A DNA stretch of 64,000 nt, taken from Toxonevra muliebris (lineage: Eukaryota; Arthropoda; Insecta; Diptera; Pallopteridae). The DNA lies in contig OY829328.1 in NCBI GenBank assembly GCA_963691655.1, positions 29,531,890 to 29,595,889 of the forward strand. Direction: 5' to 3'. This document shows, piece by piece, positions 10,929 to 22,800 of the stretch. Within the stretch, counting starts at the first letter, position 1. Every line of letters begins with the position of its first letter. The position numbers were made by a program, and so were the translations under genes. The notes beneath the pieces are model-generated. The model was given only the letters and a program-made list of their open reading frames with translations. It was not told the origin of the DNA and did no database searches.

Positions 10929-13271
10929 ATATGTAGAAGGGAGTTACATCTTTACACAAGCTACCCTAAATATCCATAGCGACGAATGCTCCACGTTGGT
11001 GTTGCACTTTTCTAATTCAGTCTATTAGTATTAAGACTTGTTTTTTATACAGATATTGTATTTGAAAAACAAAATCCATTTTAACTCATTTCAACATCCA
11101 AGCATCTGTAATCAAATAAAATTAAAATTTTGAAATTAGTTGGTAAATTATATTGCGCCTACACATTAACAGTAAGAATCTCAGTTCGTGCAAAATTATC
11201 AGTATAAAATATGCGGCATTAATGTATTTAGTTTAAATTGAGGTCTGGAATTGCAATTTTTAAGTTTGCTTGATTATATACAATTACGACTGGAGTAAAG
11301 AGATTAGGATTGCTATAGAGTAACGCAATAAAGTGATTGAAAATTTATGTTTCTGAAAATTTATTTTAAAAAAAAATTGGTTTAGTTTTTATATCTAGAA
11401 CTTTTAATCTTTTTCTAGCTATTTATAATTAAGCAAAGAATGGAATTTAACGTTACTGACATTTTTTGTTCCGAATTTAACAATCATTACTTCTTTTCAG
11501 AAGTTTGTAGGCTTTTGTGACATCCGGATCAAAAGCATAATATTTTTAATCTATAAAATATCTTTTCGGAGTTTAATCCATTCTTTGTATTTTATAAATT
11601 AGGTGCTTTTTCTGCTAATTGAAATTTCTTTAAGAGACTTACAGGTCCTATCGAAACAATGTTTTTCATAAGGGAAGTATACTTAACCGAAAGCGCAAAT
11701 TCAATTTATTTAATGAGGTCTCTGGATGTGATCACGCCTTTACAAAATACCTTTAATAACCGCTGACAGACCCTATATTTTCTGTGAACAGGTTCTGACT
11801 GACTCTGGTAGCTTTTTCTTGCCTCTAACTCCCTTCTAATGTCTACCTGCTTCTGTCTCTGACTTTAATTGCCTCCGACTACCTCTTATTGATTTTGACT
11901 TCCATTATTACCTTTGGATGAATATTTTTCGTCTTTTGTCAGGAATGATTCCGTTCGTTGGCAAGCCGAACATATTTGAATTATAAATTGAATACTCTGA
12001 AAAATAAATCATAAGTTTTGAATATACATATCGCTGCCTTAATTTGCTAAGGCTCTAACACACATTTTTTAAATTTTACAGGAGGAGCAAAAAAAACATT
12101 TTGTTTTGTAGAATAGTTTTGAATTAGTTTCCATATGTCGTGTGGATGTCCTGTTTTTCTGCTAACCTGGAGGTCCAAGTCAATTGCTTTTCTAGTCATC
12201 TGTGTTTTAGCAGATGTATTTTTTCATCTAATGGAAGTTATCCCGCAGAATACGTTAGGACGGTAGCACAATGGCAACAGTTGTCGCAGAGACAAACGTA
12301 ATATTTAATCCTTTGGTATATCACACTGCAGCGCCAAGTTATACAGTACTTTTTTCCTTTTCCACAGTTGCTATTTCTGTACTTTTTAATACAACTGTGC
12401 TATTATTTCGAGTGCGGAATTATTTTAACGATATTTGTTATATTCGGAATGTATTATTGTTATTTGATATTAAATTTATATTTAAAAGCAAATTGATTTA
12501 ACTCGCAAGCAATAAACACAGAAAGCAAAAAAATTAAAATAAAAGAAAATAAATAGCAATGTGATCAGTGACTGCAAAGAGAAACAATTTTGATTTTATT
12601 TTTGAAATTTCGGCGCATTTCTCCTGTATCTTTCGCACCATACACAATGACAACGGCAGCTACATAATTACACCTGTCAAATTATAAAAACACGTTCTTA
12701 TGGAGGCGGATTTGGCGACGGCACGACCACATGACTACCGAACGCCAATTTAAATCTATTTCTAATTTGACAAACGACAGAGGAAGGAATGTGACAAGCG
12801 ACAGAATTTCGTAGCCATGTGTTCGTTTAGTTGCTGTCGTCAATATGTATGGACCATTTCTTTCTACCTATTTTCCTGCCTCTCTTTCAGACAGGCCGTC
12901 ATGCTTGCTCCCGTGGGAGCAGCCACTACTAAATACTCCACACACCATTGATTTGTTGCGTTGTTCCAGCTCTTGGCCGGGTGTATAGTTGTCGCCAGTG
13001 ATTAAAATTACTCTCTTTTCTCTTTCGATTTATTTATTTTTTTCATTTTATATACGAAACAACAAATCTCTCTCCTCTGTGGCAACTGTTGCCACGTGAT
13101 ACCGATATATCAATATAAAAAGTACATTTTAGCAAATTTAATAGTATTAAAAATACCAAAATGAACGTTCCATTATTTTCCTACAGATTTTTGCAACTAT
13201 ATAATGCATAACCTCGAAGTAAATGGAAGAATAGGAATAAAAGATATTTCAAACAGAAAATCGAGTAAAAA
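10929..13271. other. Intergenic region between the LEPROT-like gene and CISD3
   Basis: No gene was recognised. A CTCTGACT-like pyrimidine-rich low-complexity stretch lies at about 11790-11930. One end of MITE family B is at 12028-12110, and half of the inverted-repeat family C (TCTCTTTCAGACAGGC) at about 12855-12923. The last 200 bp, with a CACGTG box near 13093, probably hold the CISD3 promoter. The 76-codon frame at 12271-12501 has no protein features. Confidence 0.5.
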
Positions 13272-13927
13272 ATGTCGTATTTATTATTAAAAAGTGGTGT
13301 ACGTTCACAACTAGCAATTGTGGTGAGCATTGGCATGTTTGGAGCTTTCCTATCGTTAAAAGCACGCATATAATTTTGCCAATTTTTTTATAGCAACGTC
13401 TGTACTCAAAACAAATCCCAAAAAATCTGCTGGAGGACGATCAAACAGCACAATTGCAACATGAAAATGGTGCTATCTTCGATAAAAAACCTTTCAAAAT
13501 ACGATTAGAAGAAAGTGTGTATAAACAAAATCACAAAAAAAGTTTCTTTCATTTAAGAAAAAAAAAAGTTTACATAACCCGTAATTCCCTTCTAAAATTC
13601 CATTCAATTTATTATGTTGTTTACTTCATTTCAGACAAGGTTTATGGTTGGTGTCTATGCGGCAAATCAAAAACTCAACCGCTATGCGATGGCACACATA
13701 AGAACATATTTTTAAAAATTAAATTTCGGTAACAACTTTAAATTTTGCACTTTTATTTCAATTTTATTTTAAAGTAATTGCATATTGCTTTTTCTTTTTG
13801 CAGCCCAGTACGGTTTCAGGTCGAAAAAACTGGTGACTATTGGCTTTGCAATTGCAAACAAACTAAACATCGCCCCTTCTGTGATGGCACACACAAACAA
13901 CCCGAAATTCAATCTGCCGTCAAATAA
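13272..13927 (+). CDS. Cisd3: CISD3, mitochondrial double-CDGSH iron-sulfur protein
   Basis: Four exons: 13272-13322, 13394-13514, 13635-13728 and 13804-13927, with consensus sites and phases 0, 1, 2. They encode 129 residues. The N-terminus is basic and lacks acidic residues (MSYLLLKSGVRSQLAIV, then QRLYSKQ), as expected for a matrix targeting peptide. Two CDGSH domains follow: CLCGKSKTQPLCDGTH and CNCKQTKHRPFCDGTH. Each has the three Cys and one His that bind a [2Fe-2S] cluster. Having two motifs in one chain and no membrane anchor separates CISD3 (Miner2) from the single-motif, membrane-anchored CISD1/2. Members are implicated in mitochondrial iron and redox balance. All three introns are short (71, 120 and 75 nt). 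The gene is intact. Confidence 0.95.
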
Positions 13928-15625
13928 ATTTGCGGTATATGTTATTGGAAATACATGCGTACATACATAATTGAAAATTATTTGTTTTGTTAGAAAAGAT
14001 AGAAATAAAGTTATAAATTTTTTAACGTACTTAATTGTGAACACTTTTTAATTTAGACTAAAACAATTACACTTACTCACTCTTCTGTTAATGTCATTGC
14101 TATGCTAACAATTTTTTTATTATAGACTTTTTTTTAAACACAATTAAACAATACTTAAGATTTAGGTAACTTTAATATTAATAATAATTTTCAGTCAGAA
14201 CGATTCGTTTACAGTCATCGTATTTAAACTACTGCTATATTTTAAACTTAAATGAACAATTTGCAGGAACTAGTTTATTTGTGCGTAATGGTGCAGATAC
14301 AGGATTCAACGAAAAATATTGATAATGTCAGCCATATTAAGTTCTATAGCAGTTAGGGAGGCATCGATAAAAATTTGGAGAAGAAATAAAATTTGCCGAT
14401 ACACTGCATTGAAGATTTGTAAGCAAGCAACTCTTTTGATGAGATAGTTGGACTTAAAGCCCATTTAAAATATATTTTCACGTATAACCACAATGTAAAA
14501 ACTTGCTACACAGCTCAACCCAAACCATATATTGTGAAGATAATTTTCAGATAATAATTAAAAAAAACTGTGGTGCCTTTTGGCTACCAAGATCACATTT
14601 TTAACTACTTACGATACACTTTGCTTTCGGGATCTTTAAAATAAATAAAATCAAGCATTACGTACTTCCGGTAATCATCTAAGCCCGGATTCAACATCAT
14701 CTTGAGTCTATGATCGGTTTTCGTATTAGCATTGGCATTTCTTAATTTGATAAGTATATGCATGCCAAATTCATTATCATCAATTTTTTAATTTATCATA
14801 AAGTGGGTATTCTATGACGAAAAATCACATATGCATATATATATTGTCAAAACCATGAGATTTTAATAAATCCCTTTGTTCTGAGCGCTGACGAAATTTT
14901 GGTAAATCTCCTTGTACTAAGCATTGAGGGAATCGTATTTTTTAAAGCCTTCAACACATTCTTCAATTTTGTTTTGATTAATAAAATTTGCGGAAATCTT
15001 AATTATGGACTTACGCCAAGATCCAATGAATTAAAAAAATGTATTACGAAGAACCTAGCATGCGGGCGATCTGCTGATATAAACTAACAACACTTGATAC
15101 TATCCCATAATCTAACGATAGAGAACAATGTAACTATCAAACCACTGCCTTAGACCATGATCTAAGTCTGAGTGCAATAAACCATTTTTTTTTAAATTTA
15201 TTTAAATAAATCGGCTCTTTTGCATCTCTCCAGCCTTTTGCTTTGATTTCGGGAGTGCAAAGCTTGGTCTTAATGTAGAAATTTACAAATAAGGGATTTC
15301 ATTTCTTTAAATAATTTTGTATTGTATTCTCTAAATTGATTTCAAAATAAAGAAAGAAATGTGAAAAGGAAAAGTCATATCAGAATCTCATTAATCCTTT
15401 TTTTAACGCAAGGTATTGGATTCGTTAAATACAATACCCAGAATTACAGGATAAATAGCAAATATATCCGCTAAATAGGAATGCGAAAAGAACCTCCCAC
15501 ATTTATTTATTCGGTATACTTATTTTTGTTGAGATTCTCATAACAACTAATCACCAGACCGTTAGTTACGGATTGTCTAGTTGTGCTTATGGGTTGCAAT
15601 TTTTAATATCAAGTAAGTCATATAG

Positions 15626-15790
15626 GGTGTTGAAATAATAATAAGTACCATCACTTAAAGATCACTGATGAGGAATCCTGGCGGATTCTGAAACGGCCGT
15701 TAGATTTGACTGCAATACATATATATTCTGTTGTGAGTTTGTCACTTTGACAAACGTTCATTAAGCCTGATAAAGTCAATCAAACAAATT
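15626..15790 (+). ncRNA. Hammerhead-ribozyme-like repeat, copy 1 (degenerate)
   Basis: The conserved core CTGATGA (15665-15671) is followed by a perfect stem II (GAATCC, loop TGGC, GGATTC, closed by a G-U pair), then GAAAC at 15690-15694. The stem III and cleavage-site region (CGGCCGTTAGATTTG) does not fold as expected, so this copy is probably inactive. The downstream text GTTCATTAAGCCTG is shared with the copy at 49300-49420, so both belong to one repeat family. Such ribozymes are known in Penelope-like elements and other retroelements. Confidence 0.5.
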
Positions 15791-16894
15791 AAAACATCAA
15801 CTCAACTATGTAAAATGGACAACTAGATTTAATTATTATTTTCCAAGCAAATTTTTAATAAAACTACCTTTAAATGGAACTCAAGCAACAATAATATATA
15901 TTTTTATTTATATTTCTTTTTATGATAATCATATGCATTAGATCTATTTATGTATGTAGTTAGGTATATGTATGCATGATATATATTGATGCCATATTCA
16001 TATGTATATGAATGCCTTTTACGATTATAATACACTTATTAGTTTTCTTGTGATAGTTTGCTATACACCAATTACAAAATTTAACAAAATATTTACACTA
16101 AAAGTTAATACTTTTTTTCAATGATTTTTTGTGTGATACAATAAGTTGCTCTTTGAAGCATCAAAGAGTTTTAAGTTGGTCTGCCTTACTAATCACGTAA
16201 AATTAATTCCAAATACAATGTTCTAAAATTAATATTTTGAATGAATAACAACTATACGATTTAATATTACATAAATACTGCCTTACTCTTCACAATCTGT
16301 TAATTTAATAGGGCTGTGTGATTGATCGAGCTATTTGATTAATCAAAATCTTGTTTGGTATACAGCTGATTGATTAAACAATTAATCAGGTGCTAGGTCA
16401 ATCGATTAATTAATTATAATCTTACCAAATAATCTTAATATCCGATAAATAGTGCAACAAATCAAAATTATTAATAATTTTAGTAAATCAAATTAATTTT
16501 TATTATTCAATATGTAGTTCCAATACTGACAAGATTTCCATGCTAAACAAATTTTTGATTAACCTAAGCCGATTAATCAAAAATATAACATTATGACTAA
16601 TCATAAAGCTCAACTAATTAGAAAAGCTCTAAAGTTTTTAGTTATTAATGTTTTCGAAAACGCTTATTATTTACTAAATATTTATACTTAAGCTAGATCT
16701 CAAATCAAATATCGGTGTGATCGTTGAGTATATATATTGATTTTCCTTAAAATAAATCAACCCCTCTGAAAATCATTTTGAAGTCCACCACTTTTTTTTA
16801 TAAAAAAAACTGAGGATTAAATCTAAAAACAAAAAAGACATTGAATTTAGTAATGAAATTATTTATTTTTATATTTTATATGCTATGTGTGGCT

Positions 16895-17046
16895 GTTCAC
16901 AAGAGCACAAGCAAGAACGCCTGTCTAAAAGAGAAAGGTAGAAAAAATAGATGGTAAGAAACAAATAGAAACTTGCCTGCCATTTGCTACCTTTTTTCCT
17001 ACCTCTCTCTTTCAGACAGGCGTTCATGTTTGCGCAAGTGTAAGCC
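16895..17046. mobile_element. Inverted-repeat element (MITE family C)
   Basis: Left arm AACGCCTGTCTAAAAGAGAA and right arm TTCAGACAGGCGTTC form an imperfect hairpin with a spacer of about 50 bp. The arms extend outward as GCACAAGCAAG and TTTGCGCAAGTG. The right arm is shared with 12855-12923. No coding capacity was seen. Confidence 0.5.
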
Positions 17047-19840
17047 TATTTAACAACACGTTGATTAAGAAACAAAAACTAATCCTAATCCGCTTTAGTT
17101 TAATTTTATATAACTCAGTGTTTTGTGCATACATTTTCGATCTCTATAAATGCATATATCACTCATTTGCAACTATACCATCACAACTCAAATATTTACA
17201 TTATTGAGCTATTGATGTAGAATCAACTGTTTAGACGGGGTCTTTTAACTGGCAAAATTTTAGCCACCTACTTTCAAAAACCACAACTGAAGAACTAATA
17301 TATTGTTTTCGCGTTTATACAAAATATATAAAATTGAAAACTTTAAAAGCTTATTCTGAAAAAGTTTAAATTTATGACGGTAGAGCCGTAAATGAACGAT
17401 ATAGCTTAGAAGAAACATATTTTCTATTGTTTTTTTTTATTATTGATAGCAATATCATAGAAGAATCGAAGTGTATTTAATAATACACTTTGAGAATACG
17501 GCCTTACAATTAAAACAAAAAAAACTTCAATCATTTTTGAAGCTACAGACTCAAGAGCATGTGTGCGATCTAAACATAAGCGTTTCTAAGACCTTAGAAG
17601 CATTTGCTCAAAGTCACCAAGTTGGCGGAGGGCGAAAAATTACTATTTCACCTAATACCAATGGTGTTTGTTAAAGAATTAGTAGCAGCTAAATAAGAAC
17701 TAAAATTTTTTTTTTTTAATAAGAAACTTATGTGTTTAAAATCGCGAATATTTTTAACATTTGTAATTTTTAAACTTTTATCAAGAATACATTTTTTGTT
17801 TTTAAAGCTTCAACTTTCTCGCCAATTCACTTTCTCGACTATAAAGCAATAACTTCGGTATGAAGAAATACCGAGATCAATTTATATTCCAAACTCCAAA
17901 AAATTATATTTTTATTCCTAAAATAAGTAAATATGTAACCTCGAATTTATAAAAATATTGGCGTTGATTGTATTTATAAAATCGTATCATAAAAATTATG
18001 TATTTTTATGCTATTGGAAAATTTTCACTACTTAAATAAAAAATAAATCGTTTTTACTCGACTCTTTTTATGCGATTTCCTACGACTCTATTCTTGAAAA
18101 AATGTATGTTACTATAATATCGATTTCACTCGAAAGTAAAATTTATAACATGACTGATAGAAAATCCTTGACAAATTTTAAACGATTATGACATTTCAGC
18201 TTTTAGATGAACCTGTCCTCATTTATTACTTTATTATATACATGTCGGACCTCGTTTTAAACGGGTTATCGTGGAACCTATCTACCTTATAAATAGAAGG
18301 ATGAATGTGTATGCCAAAGGGAAATCAACGTTTACGCTTCTTTATCAAAGTCTAAGAAATATTATGTTAGAGATCGAAAAGTATAGGTAAATATTTAAAC
18401 AAAAGATGTAATAAGTGTACAAAAAAAGAAAGAAAAAAAAACCTTGAGTTTTATTAATCGATCCTATACAAATAAATAATAACACATAATTTGTTTGTTT
18501 TATTTTATTAAATATTTAAAGAAAGAAAACTTTTGTTTGTTTTTTTTTTAACAGAGGATGCAACACATGTTCTCAAAAGAAAAGAGTGGGAGGAAATAAG
18601 AGAGCCTAATCAACTGGCATACAAAAAGAAAAAAAACAAATTTTGAATTACTATTAATGTGTAATATATAAAATTATAAATGCAAAAGCATAGCATTTAA
18701 ATTAATTTCTACATATCGTATTTTCTAATGTATGCAAAGTTGTATTTAATTCTGATTTTCAATTTTTATATTTTTTTTTTTATTCATTATTCATCATAAA
18801 TTAATTGAATATTACTAAATAGTTGAATAGTGTTAACATGTTTAGCGAGTATAAACTAAAATTATGCGTGCAAAAAAAACAAATAAAATACCAAAATTTT
18901 TTAAATTCAAACCAAAAAAATGAACACATAAGCTTTTAGAATTTACTTAAGCACGTTAACTCATCGAAAATAATTATAAAATTTTCTGTATTTAACTTTA
19001 ACATTGTTTAAAAATACGAAAAGTTAGCGAACCGCTTAGTCTTTAAAATCATGGTTTTTTTCTTATAATCAATCGCAAAATAATACAAATCAGTTTTTTG
19101 TTTCTATTTATATGCATATGCATACATATTAAATTTCGTAATTAATTATAAATGAAATTTTATTTTTTTTTTTAGAAAATAACAGAAAAAACAAAGAAAA
19201 TGAAATAAATATAACACGTGGCGCAAAACACAACAATTTCGCAAACGAGGAAATTCGAATGAAAAGTATAAAAAGTACGTGGTAGAGTAGTTTGATTAAC
19301 AGAGAACAATTTTTGTTATTCTTTTTTTTTTAATAAATTTTAAATAGTAAGAAAATGAAAATTTTGTGAAAGAAATTCAAACAACTTAATAAAATAATTG
19401 AGCATTAAACAGTGCAATTATGATTATTTTCAATTTTTTGTTTGTTTGTTTAATTTTTATTGTAATTTATCTCTTAAAAGCAACTACAAAAAACAAAAAA
19501 ACACATAAAAATTATAATATTAATTCAAAGAAGTTTCCTCTGTTTGCACGCTTTTGTTGTATCGCTGCTCTAGTTTGTTCACACTCTTTCTTCCGCTCTC
19601 TTCCGCTTGTTCTCTATCCCTTCCCTGTTTTACGCAGCAGTAATTCTCTTGTTTTTTTTTTTTTGATTTTTTTTTTGTTAATATTTTTATTATTATTTGC
19701 AAATATAAGTAGATTTTTTCAATGCTTTCCATTTTCTTCCCTTCAGCAATAGTAGCAAAAAAATTTTAACATTTTCATGTTTAACATTTGTTTTTTTTTC
19801 TTTGTTTGTTTTGTTATTTTGTAGTTCGTTTTAACTCCCT

Positions 19841-22800
19841 TTAATATTCTTCCTCCTCGGGCGGAATTTCATCTGGGGGCGCAAATCCATCCTGTTGGTT
19901 GGTTCGTTTATTGATTCATTGGCAGCAAGCGGAAATAATTGGTGTGATGATGAGCAAAGTAATACACAGACGAGCACGACGACAGCACAAGTGCAGCAGC
20001 AATGACAAGTGGTAGGTGTTTTTTATGGTGATTATGTTTGGAGTTCATAATGATGATCGAGTGTGGAGGTTGTATATGTGTTTTATTTATGAAGAAAAAG
20101 AAAATAACAGAAAAAAGAAAACAATAAATTAATATAAATACACATATCTATTGAACAATTTTATATATATTTATAGTATAAGTATTTGCCGAAATGTTTA
20201 AATTTTGAAAATTAAATACACTCGGATATGAAAACTTTAGCAAATAAAATGCAAATTTTATATATATGATTATAAATAGTTTTACATATGTATATGTTGT
20301 ATGTACATACATTACAGATTAGCTTTTATTTTTTGAAATTAAGATGAAAAAATAATTTCCTAAAATTTCATACAAATTCACTGAATGGGAATGCAAAAAA
20401 AAAAAAAAAATTTTCTTGGAATTAAACTTCGGTAAAGGGGCATCCCCCTATTTTATTCAAATTCATCTGACGATGTAGTTTTCTATTTTATTTTCTAAAG
20501 CAAATGTTTTTTTTTTTTACAAAAGGCTGGTTACTCAAAGAAGTTCGATGTTTGGGTGCAACACGAAATCTCACAGAGAAATTCGATTGACCGAATTACC
20601 ATCAGTGAAATGCTGCTGAAACGCAACGAAATCAAACCATTTTTGAAACAAATCATTACAGGCGATGAAAAATGGATTAAATACGAGAATATTAAACGAA
20701 AAAAATCATGGGCAAATGCCGGTGACCCTCCACAAACATTTTCAAAGCCGGCAAACAAGGTTATGTTGAGTGCTTGGTGGGATCGAAAAGGAATTGTCTA
20801 TTATGAGCTGCTGCAAACTGGCCAAACAGTCAATTCTGATCTCTACTGCACACAACTCGACCGTTTGAACGAAGCAATCAAGAAAGAGCGACCAGAAATG
20901 GCCAACTGTAAAGGTGTTGTGTTCCACCATAATGCCAGGCCATACACATCTTTGATGACCCGCTAAAAATTGACTGCGCTTGGCTGGGAAGTTTTAATGC
21001 ACCCACCATATAGCCCAGGCGTTGCACCGTCTGACTACCATTTGTTTCGGCCTCTGCTAAACTCTCTAGATGGAAAAAACTTGACCATGAGAAGAGCCGC
21101 CGAAAATCAAATTAGTTTATTGCATTTACAACATTTAATTTTAAATATATTTCTATTTATATTTCCATTTTACGTTATAATTATGTTGGTTCAAGGAAAT
21201 TTAGATCTTCTGTTTTATACATCAACATAATTCATAACTCAGCTTCACAACAGTTACATTTCATGAAAAAGCAAGCAAACCGCAAAAAAATATATATATA
21301 TGGGGCATTCTCTGTCAACGGGAGACCAATCCCTCCCCCATGTCAAAAATTGGTTAAGGTGTATTTTAGGGCATATTTGGACTCAAGGTAAAGCTTATTA
21401 TCTCTAGTTTCAAATGCCGCAAGGCCTGTTTTTTATTCTTTTTCATTCCTTAACTTGACTGTAACATATTTTTAGCGTTACCCAGAAACAACGACGTGAA
21501 CTTAGTAGGTCTCTGTTTCCTTTGCGGTGCTTAAGAAAATTAATAGTGAAAAGAAAATTAATAATGAAGAATTAGTTTTTTGGGAAATTTTCTGATGACT
21601 TGGGACACGTGAGACACGAAAAACTGTTTTTTGGGATTTTTCATTTTTTGAGGTTAGGGACAACACGTAACATTTCCCGTGGAAAATAATATTAGATTTA
21701 TGTTCATCAACTGAAATTACACAAAAATAGGCTTTCCCGTTGTTTTATGATGACTTGGGTAAGCGTGAGACCCGTAAAACAGTCTCTCTGGACCTGTTTT
21801 TAGGTAAGGAACAACACGTAAAATTTCCCGTGAAAAATAATATTACATTCATATTCAGCGAAAAAAATAAACGAAAAAAGGCTATATCTGTTCATTTATG
21901 ATGACTTGGGTAAACGTATGCTTGATAAAACTATTCTCCCAAGGTGAGGTCGTAGACTTGCAGCGTCATATTCGTCCGCCATCATGTTAACCCTCATTCA
22001 TCTGACAACTTTTACACCTTCAACCTACTGAAAAGGTACACGTGTATATTTACAAATATTTATTTTTTTAATTTTATTACATTGTTATGAGGAAAAAACT
22101 AGTAAGCAACCAAAAGAAAGTAAATAAATAAGATGTAAATAACTTAATTATATAATTAAAATAGCCGATCTGAAACAAAATAAAACGCAAAAGGTTTAAG
22201 TGTACCTATTCAGAAGAATAAGGGTTAAATCAAAAAAGCCTTGCGGCATTTGAAACTAGAGATAATAACCTATTTCGGACAGGGGGGAAGGTCTCCCGTT
22301 GACAGAGAATATCCCATATATAAATAAAAAATAAAAAAAATTAATAGAATTGAATTTCTCGAGCAATTGCTTTCATCCAATTTGTCGTTTAGTTTTTTTA
22401 TACATATTATTGCATTTGCTTATAGAACTGTGCGGAACGAAGTGAAAGCGAACGAAAATCAAATTCCTTACGGAACGAAATCCAAATTCCATACGGAACG
22501 AAAAATTTTAATTCCGATGACTGGAACGATTTTTTAATCAGCAAAAAATTTCTTTCGCTCTAACAGATTTTGCTCAAAATTAAAAGTTCCTTTCAAAATT
22601 ATCGTTTTATGATTTCGTTCCAGTCCGCACTTCTGCCGATAGCATTTCACTTTACTCAGAATATTTACACTTATAGACAATTGCTCCTTTTTATTCATAC
22701 GACTGGCTTTAAAATTCTTTAATTTGGATACAAAAAAATTTTTATTTGCATTCTCAAAAATTACAATAATAATGTTACACTTCCTTCTCAAATTAATAAA

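Larger units (their letters stand above)
13928..19840. other. Gene-free region between CISD3 and the 3' end of Eb1
   Basis: No protein-coding gene was recognised in 5.9 kb. The stretch holds a hammerhead-like repeat (15626-15790), many GATTAATC-type words at 16320-16620, an inverted-repeat element (16895-17046) and long A/T runs. The part next to 19840 must hold the Eb1 3' UTR. It contains several candidate AATAAA signals on the minus strand, for example near 19686. Confidence 0.5.

Noticed and set aside
12271..12501. Small protein of 76 residues starting MATVVAETN
   Set aside because: Hydrophobic stretches come from T-rich sequence. There are no splice links, motifs or conserved features.
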